From contig JAFKAC010000143.1 of assembly GCA_025766275.1 (NCBI GenBank), positions 53,803 to 117,802 of the forward strand: 64,000 nt of DNA, in the 5' to 3' direction. Source of the stretch: Lactarius indigo (taxonomy: Eukaryota > Basidiomycota > Agaricomycetes > Russulales > Russulaceae). Below the pieces are notes generated by a model. That model saw nothing but the letters and a program-made list of their open reading frames with translations. It did not search any database and had not been told where the DNA came from. Positions within the stretch are counted from its first letter, which is position 1. Each line of letters opens with the position of its first letter. Shown here one piece after another: positions 12,201 to 21,959 of this stretch. The position numbers and the translations under genes are program-made.

Positions 12201-12311
12201 AGATAATGTGGGCCCACACGAGACTGTTTGCAGACAAGCCTGATGGGCCCATACGAATATATGCACATTATATCTACAATGGGCCCACATGGGCTTTGCC
12301 GACTGACACGG

Positions 12312-13276
12312 CACAATTGCACATGGGCTTTACCGAGTCTATCGCAAGGATTTGCGTCATGGGCTCGCAAAGCGCCGTCAACGCAAGGCCAGCACATCTG
12401 CTAAGGCAAAGGGAAAGGGAAAGGAATCCCTTCCGGACCCTGTACGTCTGTTTTTCTCTCCGAGTGGTGGTGCGATAATCTGGCATCCAGGGATTCTGTG
12501 GGCCATGCCAGATGTCCAATGCGAAGGAGTGTGTCCCCCAGGTCAACGCTCCAAAGGCCATAGCATGTGCGCTCTGCCGGAGTCGCAAGGTGCAATGCCA
12601 GCCTCCACCAGCTTGGGCACTCCCGATCATCGAATCCATCGAGCGCTCGAAGCTTGCGAAGGAGGAGAGGAAACAGCAGCCGCCCCGGAGGCGTTCGGCC
12701 GCATGTGCGCAATTGACCGCAGTCCGTCCGAACTAATTTAACGTTCCCTTACAGCTGTCTTCGACGATATGACGCCGACACTTGACTCTCTTAAGCGCGG
12801 ACAAGAAAGGCTTGAAGAGCGCCTTGCAGCTCTCCAGATTGGCCAGAACAATCTGGAACTACTCCTCCGTGCGCTGTGCATGTGCCACGACGTCATTCCA
12901 TCGACCCTCAATCTCCATACCCCACCAGTCCCTCTGTTCAACTCAGCATCTGCCGTCTCGCCATCTATAGCTTCCACACTCAGTACCACAGCTTCCACAG
13001 CTGCTTCGACATCCTCCACTGGCGTTGACGTCTCCAGGCTGTCCATCTCAGCCAGTCCAGCCACAGGATCGTCCGGAAGCGGTGCTGGGAATGTGCCAGC
13101 TAATGGTGCGTCGTCCGAAATCGGACTCTATTTCGGACTCGTTTGCCTTATGTCTGACCCCTGTTAGTGTCTACTGGGCGCAGTGGAGCGACCATCAAGC
13201 CGGCCTCTAGGGCCCCAAGTGTCTCTAGGGCCCCTAGTGCTCCTGGGTCAAGGGCATCCTTGCGCAGTCGGCCATA
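12312..13276 (+). CDS. KDZ-B accessory protein: CxxC..C motif and coiled coil
   Basis: The start codon is not resolved; the frame is open from about 12308. The first exon is basic (KRRQRKAS, then a K/G-rich stretch) to 12438. An intron of about 73 nt ends in GCCAG before ATG 12512. The second exon has CALCRSRKVQC, resembling the first half of a fungal Zn(II)2Cys6 cluster, but the second half is absent. After an intron ending at 12752 (TTACAG), a helical segment follows (LKRGQERLEERLAALQ) and then an S/T/A-rich region. A last intron, from about 13109 to 13166, holds two TCGGAC words. The final exon is S/R/P-rich and stops at TAA 13274-13276. GTCCGA words near 12726 and in the last intron assign it to element B. 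It may be a DNA-binding accessory factor. Confidence 0.5.
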
Positions 13277-13476
13277 ATGGTCACAGTTATCATTTAAACC
13301 AAGTAATAGAATGTGTCGTTCATATGTAGTACCAGAGAATGTCTAGAAATGAAAGTTGGATTGCTTGCTTGCTTACCATATGTGGTCATGTTGACCTTGA
13401 GTTTGGACTGAGCTTATGCACATTCTATGACTCACACAGACTTGGGCGAATTGGGTGTCGGATAGGCACTGTCTCG

Positions 13477-14290
13477 GATGCACACCAACTCGGACGCACC
13501 AACTCGGACGCACGCACACATGCTCGGATGCACACCGACTCGGACGCACACATACTCGGACGCACACATGCTCGGACACACACCAACTCGGACGCACACT
13601 TGCCCGGACGCACACCGACTCGGACGCATACATACTCGAACGCACACATGCTCGGATGCACACATGCTCGGATGCACACATGCTCGGATGCACACATGCT
13701 CGGACGCACACCAACTCGGACGCACACCAACTCGGACGCACATATGCTCGGACACACACCAACTCGGACGCACACCAACTCGGACGCACACTTGCCCGGA
13801 CGCACACCGACTCGGACGCACACATACTCGGACGCACACCAACTCGGACGCACACATACTCGGACGCACACATACTCGGACGCACACCAACTCGGACGCA
13901 CACCAACTCGGACGCACACATACTCGGACGCACACCAACTCGGACGCACACATACTCGGACGCACACCAACTCGGACGCACATATTCTCGGATGCACACC
14001 GACTCGGACGCACATATTCTCATACGCACACCGACTCGGACGCACATATGCTCGCACGCACACCTACTCGCACGCACACCATCTTGGATGCACACCTACT
14101 CGCACGCACACCAACGTGCATGCACACATGCTCGCACACACATATTCTCGGACGCACACCATCTCGGACGCACATCGACTCGCACACACACCATCTCGCA
14201 TGCACACATCCTCAGATGAACACCATCTCGGACACACACCATCTTGGGACAACACCTTGGACACACACCATCTCGGACACATACCATCTC
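13477..14290 (+). repeat. B-type minisatellite, 16-bp units
   Basis: About fifty copies of a 16-bp unit of the type CTCGGACGCACACCAA or CTCGGACGCACACATA occur. At the 3' end they decay to CTCGCACG and CTCGGACA variants. Sixteen is not a multiple of three and the units lack stops, so long spurious open frames exist on both strands. Every intact unit has one TCGGAC. Confidence 0.92.
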
Positions 14291-14299
14291 AGATGCACT

Positions 14300-15363
14300 T
14301 AGTGTTAGAGTCACTCTGTTTTGCACTCACACCTCCCCAGCTCACTCTGTCTCTGATACTATGTACTGTATACATCCTATTTCACCCCATGTTTGATGCA
14401 CTTATTCTATTAAATATGTTCAATTGATTTAGGGAGATCATCTGACTAATTCCTCATAATACTCCTTAAGTCTCGACTTCATGCGCATCTTGGGACACTA
14501 TATATAATGCTATTCACAGAACATCCTAAGCGACTTCAGTAATCTCAGGTCCACATCAGATGCCTTATTCTCAGTCCAGTTTCATCATACTTAGTGGATA
14601 TGTACTGTCCTTGTCATGGAATTGCGGTGATGCATATTGAGCACTCTGCTCCCATCTCTGTGCCAAACAGACAGGGGAGCACATGTGTCTGTTATGTTTG
14701 TATATCATTACATAGTGTATCTTCGGTACATGTGTTAGCATGACTTGGTGTACCTGTATCAATTAAGAGAACTGATGGCATCAAAGACTGTCCACTAATA
14801 GCCAAAACATGCATCCTGTTGACATCGGACATTCATTTCCGTGAATCTCGGACATTCATTTCCGTGAATCTCGGACATTTATTTCTGTGAATCTCGGACA
14901 TTCATTTGCGCAGACATCGGACTTTGGTGTGTGTCAGTGACTAATATCCATCCAAATTGGGTGTCTAGGCAAGGATGCTGATACTAATGCTAAGCAATCA
15001 AGTACGAATTGCTAGGCACATAGTGCATTCATTATGATCGTATGACTAGCAGACTAGTAATCCTTGTGTGTGTTGCCTATGCTGTGGTGACATCTCTACA
15101 TATCCAATGCAACCCAAGAGATCTTGCAGAGTATTCACTCACTCCACATACATCACACATGTTTCAATTCAAACCCAGTGAAGTGCTATACTTGACAATA
15201 GGTGATCGGAGTGGGGTGGGGTACTGTGTTACAGATTATGCCATTATCCATGAGATATTGGATACTCAGATAGCTTATAAATGCTCACGAAACACTGTAC
15301 CATACAACCACTGTATACACAACCATAGTCAATTCCGAACCTCACTCCGAATCCATCAGGAAG
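14300..15363 (+). other. AT-rich spacer of element B with a 22-bp tandem array
   Basis: About four copies of a 22-23-bp unit, TCGGACATTCATTTCCGTGAA, lie at 14826-14935. Otherwise I see no supportable gene. A plus-strand frame at 15042-15407 has no motif and overlaps the next gene out of frame. Confidence 0.6.
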
Positions 15364-15793
15364 ATGTTGCCAATGACAGAAACACATGGATCCTTGTTTA
15401 CACATGACCATGATACACCTTCCAATCTCTCCGAGCCAGAGACCTGCATCTCATCAGGTTTTGAATCATTTGATGAAGAAGATATGTATCCGGCCCACTA
15501 CAATGATGAAGGCATCAGCACTAGTTCTGATGCAAGCAGCTCAAATTCGGATGTCTCTGGTTTGGATGGTTCCAACTCGGACTTAGAGTCACTAGTTGCC
15601 TTGGGAAACCTGGTATGTGCATCACTCTGGAGCATATTTTACGGTATCCTTATGTGGGCCATAGTATAATCAGATCATTGTGGAGATCGACAGGCTCCAC
15701 ATTGACCTCCAGAATATGTGCATCATGGCTAAGGCACTTTGTGATGCACAGGGGATTGCGCTGCCTTCGGAGTATGTTGAGATGAGTGGATGA
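15364..15793 (+). CDS. small KDZ-B accessory protein, 125 aa
   Basis: There are two exons, 15364-15612 and 15665-15793. They are joined by a 52-nt phase-0 intron with a textbook donor (GTATGT) and a TAG acceptor. The product is 125 aa. The first part is acidic and serine-rich (EDMYPAHYND, SSSNSDVSG). The end is a predicted amphipathic helix (NQIIVEIDRLHIDLQNM) ending in PSEYVEMSG. I do not recognise a family. It lies upstream of the transposase in the same orientation, like the first hypothetical gene of element A, but I see no convincing similarity to it. One or two TCGGA words lie in its coding region. Confidence 0.55.
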
Positions 15794-16432
15794 TCCTTCC
15801 AACACTTGCACCAGAGGTGTTGTCATGGGTGGGTGGTACTATTGTAGTATATAGGTCTGCAGGTAGCTATTGCATGTACCTGTGTTTGGACTGAGTACCC
15901 AATCAATGAACTAGATCTACATGGTCTATATCATGAATGTTGGCATACCATACATTCTGTTACTGCTTCTGAGATGTATGTGGGGTAACACAACTCTGAG
16001 AGATGAATATGAAATATTAGATTGTCAAACTCCATGAAATGGAATCAGTGGACAATCTCGGACTGAGAATCACAGACTGAGAATCATGGACTGATAGTCT
16101 CAGTCTGACAGTCTCAGACTGACAATCTCGGACTGACAATCTCGGACTGACAATCTCGGACTGACAATCTCGGACTGACAATCTCGGACTAACAATCTCG
16201 CACTGACACTCTCGCACTGACAATCTCGCACTGGCAATCTCGGACTGACATACCCATATAGATTCAGTGTCCGAGACACCTGCCACAAACTATCAGGTAT
16301 CTCTGAGATCAATAATGGACATATATGAGATGTGCATGGAGCAGCAGATATAAAAGGAACATTGATACATACCGAAATAGCATCATCCACCACAGATACA
16401 CCCCTCCTGTTTATACTTTCTGATCACCAGAG
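15794..16432 (+). promoter_or_regulatory. upstream region of transposase B: 14-bp array and TATA box
   Basis: About twelve units of the 14-mer TGACAATCTCGGAC, with variants CTCGCAC and TCAGAC, occupy 16095-16250. A TATAAAAGG at 16349-16357 lies 76-84 bp upstream of the ATG at 16433 and is a probable TATA box. The array is thus placed like an upstream regulatory cluster of the transposase gene. Confidence 0.7.
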
Positions 16433-19400
16433 ATGCCTCGGAGACGTGCAGCTGAATCTCTTCTACCAGCTGAGGAGGGTATTGAAGAAGTTATCATTCA
16501 TCACAGACGGACCAAGAGGGGCATTCGGACCACGCAGAAGTCTGTCCCCATTCTCCTCCCAACCAAGGCAAAGGCTGGAGAGTCTTCCAACTCAAAGAAG
16601 GGAAAGAAGGACAAAGCATTAGATCCAGCCACAGCAGAGGGATCTCAAATGGCCTCAGCTTCCTTCAAAGATACACAAGCCGAGCAATGGATAGATGAGC
16701 AAATGGATAAGCTTCCAAATGATGAGACCAAGCAGTCTCAACCACAGGCACCTGTATGTACCAGATATCCACTACATGGGGTGAAGGATGCTAATATGAT
16801 GTAGACTGTCATGGAGCAATGGCTTCAACTCCGGAGCAGATATCTCCATATACTTTTGGCGATGGAGAGTCGGCCTTCCTCCTCCACATGCTCTATATGC
16901 CATGGCCATGGAGAGGTCAAGTGCCCTGACTGTGTCGGAGCACCACTGTTTTGTCAATCCTGCTGTGTCAAGTCTCACAGGCATTCACCATTTCATCGGC
17001 CACTTCTATGGACTGCAACACACTATACTCCGGTTTCACTGCACTCACTGGGATTTGTGCTGTTCCTTGGGCATGCTGGTGCACCATGTCCATTGACTGT
17101 TGAAGTATAATACCATTGCATTGTCTCATGTGTACCTGTGCTCATGCTCATCTAGGGAATCAGAGCAACACAGGGACCCCATGGCAAGAGAAATAAACAC
17201 ACCGGACCTGGGTTGTCATCTTCGCTGCACTCCGTTCAAGAGGAACTAGAATCTCTCCAACTTTCAGACCACTCAGCCACACCCCAGGATACCCCGAAGC
17301 CTTGTGGTGTATCAACTACTCCAATCATTTCAGATGCACTATTTGACAATTCGGACATCTTTCCGGATTCAAGTGACAAGCACATGTCCATGGATCAAGC
17401 ACCCAGAGAGCTTTCAGGAAATCAGATTCTAACAATTGTCGACAGGAGTGGTATCTTTGAAATGGAGACAGTGTTCTGTGTCTGCTCCGAATCGGATAAC
17501 CAAGATGAACAGCTGCTCCAGAGTGGTCTATTTCCTGCTACCTTCAAGCAAGTCAGGACTCTGTTCACATTCTCAGTTCTTGATGACTTTCTGAATGACA
17601 ACTTGGAGTGCAAGACCACAGCCCAACAGTACTATTCCAAGTTGCAAAGCCAGACCAGTAGAATGTTCCCAGGACTTGTTCCGGTCCGTTCCTCTTCTTC
17701 CACATCACCCACAGTCGATAATGAATTGTTGCAGAATTTGTATAGACAACTATTGAGGACATCACGCCAATGGCGAGACCTCAGGTCCAGAATGGAGCAG
17801 GGACTCGGACACCAGTCGGAGGAAATGTCTCCGGATGGCTCCATGGCAATTTTCTGCCCAGCATGTCCACAGCCAGGAGTCAACCTCCCAAGAGATTGGA
17901 AGGCCAGATATGAACCGTATGTGGAATCTTCGGACACTGTTTTCATGTCATTGACCCCCTATAGGAATGAATTGATCCGAACATTCATTATGGATGGAAA
18001 TTTCTCTGCAGAGCACATGAGGCACAGGTCTGGAGAGAAGGATGTTGCACTGTCTGCTGGAATGGCCTTCATGGCGAATCCAGAACTGTACAAGGCTCAT
18101 CTTAAAAGTGGCCATGAAATTGTCCAGGTATGTTGTGCCTCCCTACCAGGTTTGGTTTGGCTGATGGCCCAATAGCCAAGCACATGTAACACATACAAAG
18201 CCATTGAACAGGCAAATTCAAGTAGGGCACATCTTGATGTCACAGGGATTGGTGCAACAGCTTGCTGCCATGGATTCTTTGTTCCGACTTCTGTGGTAGA
18301 CTTCCAGAAGGGAGAGAGGCATGCCCCATTCACTAAAAGTCTCAGTCTGCAACTGATTTACAATGATCACCAGGCAAATAAATATGGACTACAGCATCTG
18401 CAAAGCTCTTTCTTACAACATGGAAGACATGCCAGTTGCACTGGTGATGTATGACATCATGTGCCAATACAGAGTGCACTTCCAGGAGCGAGTAAGGAGC
18501 AGTCCAGGATTGTCACTACCCAGTTCCGAGGCCTTGGACATCCGGATGGGTATCGGACTGTTCCACATTCATGGCCACCAAGATTCTTGCTTACCACAAT
18601 TCTCTCCGAGCTACATTCCTGGTGCAAAGCAGGTTGATGGAGAGATCATAGAGACCTTATGGGCCCCACTGAATAACATATCATGGAGCACACGAGGGAT
18701 GTCCCTGGCTCATAGGCAAGAGGTCCTAGATGCCCACATGAACCACTCCAACTGGAAGAAGCTGGTCCGGATCGGTATGGCCGGATTATACATAATGGCA
18801 TACAGAGTTAACATCACTTGAATATGACAGTTCCATCACTTCTCAAGCGGTGGAAGCGCTCGGAGCATGGCCTAGATGCAAGCAGCAAGGCATTTGAATC
18901 TCTTAGTGAACATTTTAAGGACAAGACCAAGCAATGGCTAGAGGAGGACATGGCTGCACAGACACAGAGAGGTGTGGACCCTTCTAGCATGGACATATAT
19001 GACACAGTGAAGCAGAAAGGTTCGGACACCAATCATGGATAGCCTCCTCCGAACTAATGCTGGATTTAAGCACCTTCTCGTGCCATGATTCAACAGCAAC
19101 TGATGGCAGATGAGGATGGGAACCATTCCATTCGTGGTGGGACATCATGGATTTCATGTGGCCTCAAGATTCAGGAAATGCAGTCAGTTGGCCATCAGTG
19201 TTAACATCACCAGAATTGTACACCTGATGGCTTGCTTAGATTGGCCATCAGATATCAGCTCCGGACCCATGGCTCACACACAATTGAAGACTTTCAAACA
19301 ATTGAGAACAAGCGGATCCACCTGCAGAAGCTGATTGACATGTTTTCACACCAGGCAGATGCCTTTCTGCTCCACCATCAACCACTGGATGCACCCATCC

Positions 19401-20303
19401 CATCACTGGGTGACTATGGAGAGTATGACCATGTGGATGATATGGAGGATTCCACAGTTCCAAGATCCAAGACTCAGATATCGGACATCTCTGGATCGGA
19501 GGGTACCAATGCAGAGGACATTCCGATTTTACTCCCATCAACACTTGGAGCAGAATGGTGTATCACTCATGGTGTCAAATCTCTTGCACTTAAGGAGGCT
19601 AAGTTGCGCTATGCCCAGGCAAATGATTCGATCCACAGGATTCGCCTGGCATTGGGCTTCAAATCGGCACTGTTCCGGACCCAGGTCCGAGGTGCGCGAA
19701 CACAGAAAACGAAGACTCGTGCCTGGACTGCAGTCCAGAGCGTTGATAACACAGTCCATGAGCATGCTCGGACATATAGCATGGCAAGAGATGCATACAT
19801 CAAGGTGCAGCAAATATCCAAAGATTTACAAGAACTACCATTACTCCAGGCAACAGATCTCCGTGTTCATACAGCCATCCTTGGTGCTGGAGTAGTGGGG
19901 CAGCGGAACACACAGCTTCCATGGCTCTGGAGCTTTGGTACTTCTGAAAAGAGAGGTGGTGCATGGTTTGATGAATGTGAGTAACTACTTTTATGCATGC
20001 CCATGACCCATGCTGATTGAATGAATAGTTAACCGTGTGCATTGGCTGCGAGCAAAGTCACAGCTTGAACGATGGAAGGAGGAAGATAAGAGCATCAGAA
20101 ATGAAGCATTGTGGGTTCCAGCTTACTTCCATGCAAAGGCAGAGTGTTGGAAGACATGGATGGATGTGGCAACAAAGGGGAGGTTGGATGGGCACAGTGC
20201 ATATGCATCATACCAGGTGCACAGATGGGAGGAGATGTGTAGGAGTTCAGTCAAGGCACTCACTCCAATAACATCTGCTCATAATAGATTGGAGGATCAA
20301 TAA
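16433..20303 (+). CDS. KDZ transposase B with CxC2-like cysteine cluster
   Basis: This is a KDZ transposase of about 1116 aa from 11 exons: 16433-16753, 16805-17104, 17156-17683, 17735-17916, 17965-18127, 18176-18318, 18374-18774, 18831-19019, 19071-19182, 19240-19976 and 20029-20303. All phases agree and no lesion was found. The ten introns (48-57 nt) match transposase A one for one; the sixth has a GC donor (GCATGC). The N-terminus is basic. Residues about 136-171 form the cysteine cluster (CSIC, CPDC, CQSCC, two His). Core motifs are MDGNF (Asp about 454), YDIMCQ (Asp about 573), HIHGHQDSC and GEIIETLW (Glu about 636 or 639). The protein aligns with A throughout but is clearly diverged. 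GTCCGA/TCGGAC words lie in exons and introns. Confidence 0.88.
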
Positions 20304-20630
20304 ATCAGATTACTGTGGGCCCATATCTTGGGCAGATGACATTGAACAGCATCGAAGAATATATCATTTGTGCAACATTTCCAAGAGATGGTGTCCAGAA
20401 GTAATTTGGGTTATCAGTATAAGATGTATTCCTACAAGGGGCTTCCTGGTAATAGGTGGCTACTGATATGAGCTCTCGAAGATATACTTTTTGAAGGTGG
20501 TAATTATCACCTGTCTGACATACACTGTCAAAGAAGACACAGTAATCTGTTTGAGATCACATCATGAAGGGTGTTCGCAGTTATCTGCCTGAGATATATT
20601 GTCGGTGGGCATGATCAAGACCTATTATTG
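20304..20630 (+). other. 3' flank of transposase B
   Basis: I see no gene here. The sequence grades into the palindromic array, with degenerate words such as GAGATATATTGTCGG. Confidence 0.5.
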
Positions 20631-21690
20631 ATCTGTATACACAATAATGTGTCCGAGATATATTCTCGGACAATGTTCTTGATCATCTGTCCGAGATACA
20701 TTCTCGGACAATGTGCCTAATCATCTGTCCGAGATATATTCTTGGACAATGTTCATGATCATCTGTCCAAGAATACATCTCAGACAATGCTCTTGATCAT
20801 CTGTCCAAGAATATATCTTGGACAATATCCTTGATAATCTGTCCAAGAGTATACCTCGGACGACGTTCTCAATCATCTGTCTGAGATATATTGTTGGACG
20901 TGGTTCTTCACCAACCATCCGAGATATGTTCTCGGACGTAGATCTTAGCCATCCGTCCGAGATACTATCTCGGACGTAGATCTTAAGCATCCGTCCGAGA
21001 TACTATCTCGGACGTAGATCTTAACCGTCCGTCCAAGATACGTTCTCGGACATAGATCTCAAGCATCCGTCCGAGATAGTAACTCGGACGTAGATCTTAG
21101 CCATCCGTCCGAGATACTATCTCGGACGTAGATCTTATGCATCCGTCCGAGATACGTTCTCGGACGTAGATCTTAAGCATCTGTCCGAGAACGTATCTCG
21201 GATGTAGATCTTAAGCATCCGTCCGAGATACGTTCTCGGACGTAGATCTTAGCCATCCGTCCGAGATAGTATCTCGGACATAGATCTTAAGCATCCGTCC
21301 GAGATACTATCTCGGACGTAGATCTCAAGCATCCGTCCGAGATAGTAACTCGGACGTAGATCTTAGCCATCCGTCTGAGATAGTATCTCGGACGTAGATC
21401 TTAACCATCCGTCCGAGATACTATCTTGGATGTAGATCTTAACCGTCCGTCCGATATACTATCTCGGACGTAGATCTTAAGCATCCGTCCAAGATAGTAT
21501 CTCGGACGTAGATCTTAAGCATCCGTCCGAGATAGTATCTCGGACGTAGATCTTAAGCATCCGTCCGAGATAGTATCTCGGACGGTGATATTAGCCATCC
21601 GTCCGAGATGTGTTCTTGGATGTACTTCTTAGCTGTCCGTCCGAGATATACTCTCAGACAATAATCACGATCATCTGTCCGAGAATGATG
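20630..21690 (+). repeat. palindromic B-type minisatellite, about 40-bp units
   Basis: About twenty-six units alternate a spacer (GTAGATCTTAAGCATCC) with a nearly perfect 21-bp palindrome of the type GTCCGAGATACTATCTCGGAC. Each unit therefore presents the GTCCGA word twice in inverted orientation. Early units (20640-20880) are degenerate (TCCAAGAATATA); those from about 20930 are well conserved. Confidence 0.92.
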
Positions 21691-21807
21691 GTCCTTGATG
21701 CCATATATCCCATATCTTTGAAAATGTCTAATGTGATTCTCCTGACAATACACCCTTGGTTTGCGTTCGGTCATCTCACTCGGAGGTATTTATACATTTT
21801 GTCCGTC

Positions 21808-21915
21808 CGAGCCGACGTCGGTTGACCCATGAGTCTTGGGAGATTCTTTGCCGTCGGCCGACGTCGGCTGGCCCATGACATATGAAAGATTCTCACCGTC
21901 GGTTGGCCCATCAGT
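21808..21915 (+). repeat. right-edge repeats of element B
   Basis: There are two and a half copies of a unit of about 47 bp with the self-complementary core CCGACGTCGG and TGGCCCAT. They recall the TGGGCC pairing of A-type arrays. This could be the subterminal region of element B. Confidence 0.55.
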
Positions 21916-21959
21916 TATGGAAGTCATGCCGGATCATTGGCTGTGTAACCACCAAAGGG

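Larger units (their letters stand above)
1..12340 (+). mobile_element. KDZ DNA transposon A (left end outside window)
   Basis: This region is defined by a KDZ transposase gene and by dense reiteration of TCGGCAG/CTGCCGA, from about position 148 to about 12300. By eye there are on the order of one hundred copies, where chance predicts one or two for a 7-mer on both strands. The words lie in exons, introns and spacers, often near a second word, TGGGCC. Gene order is hypothetical gene (+), KDZ transposase (+), small coiled-coil gene (+), small coiled-coil gene (-), basic/coiled-coil gene (+), then a minisatellite. I could not identify terminal inverted repeats. The right edge is set only where the TCGGCAG word stops and the TCGGAC word starts, so it is uncertain by a few hundred bases. 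Confidence 0.75.
12310..21915 (+). mobile_element. KDZ DNA transposon B
   Basis: This element is marked by a second KDZ transposase gene and by reiteration of TCGGAC/GTCCGA in arrays, introns and exons, from about 12726 to 21800. The A-type word TCGGCAG is largely absent. The order is accessory gene, 16-bp array, small array, accessory gene, small array, transposase, palindromic array. The right edge is a set of about 47-bp repeats with CCGACGTCGG and TGGCCCAT (21808-21915). Terminal inverted repeats were not found, so both ends are approximate. The gypsy fragment begins right after the right edge. Confidence 0.7.

Noticed and set aside
9952..12252. Long open frames on both strands through the 44-bp array
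   Set aside because: Pure consequence of stop-free repeat units; the sequence translates as degenerate repeats in several frames.
13339..14427. Long open frames on both strands rich in T/H/R or V/R/C/S
   Set aside because: They run across a 16-bp tandem array without stop codons, and all frames are open alike. No gene-like features.
15042..15407. A possible secreted small protein with a hydrophobic N-terminus
   Set aside because: It overlaps the better supported gene at 15364 in another frame, has no splice support and no motif beyond one hydrophobic stretch.
1..21915. Terminal inverted repeats of the KDZ elements
   Set aside because: I searched the edges by eye and found no convincing inverted pair or target duplication, so exact ends are not claimed.
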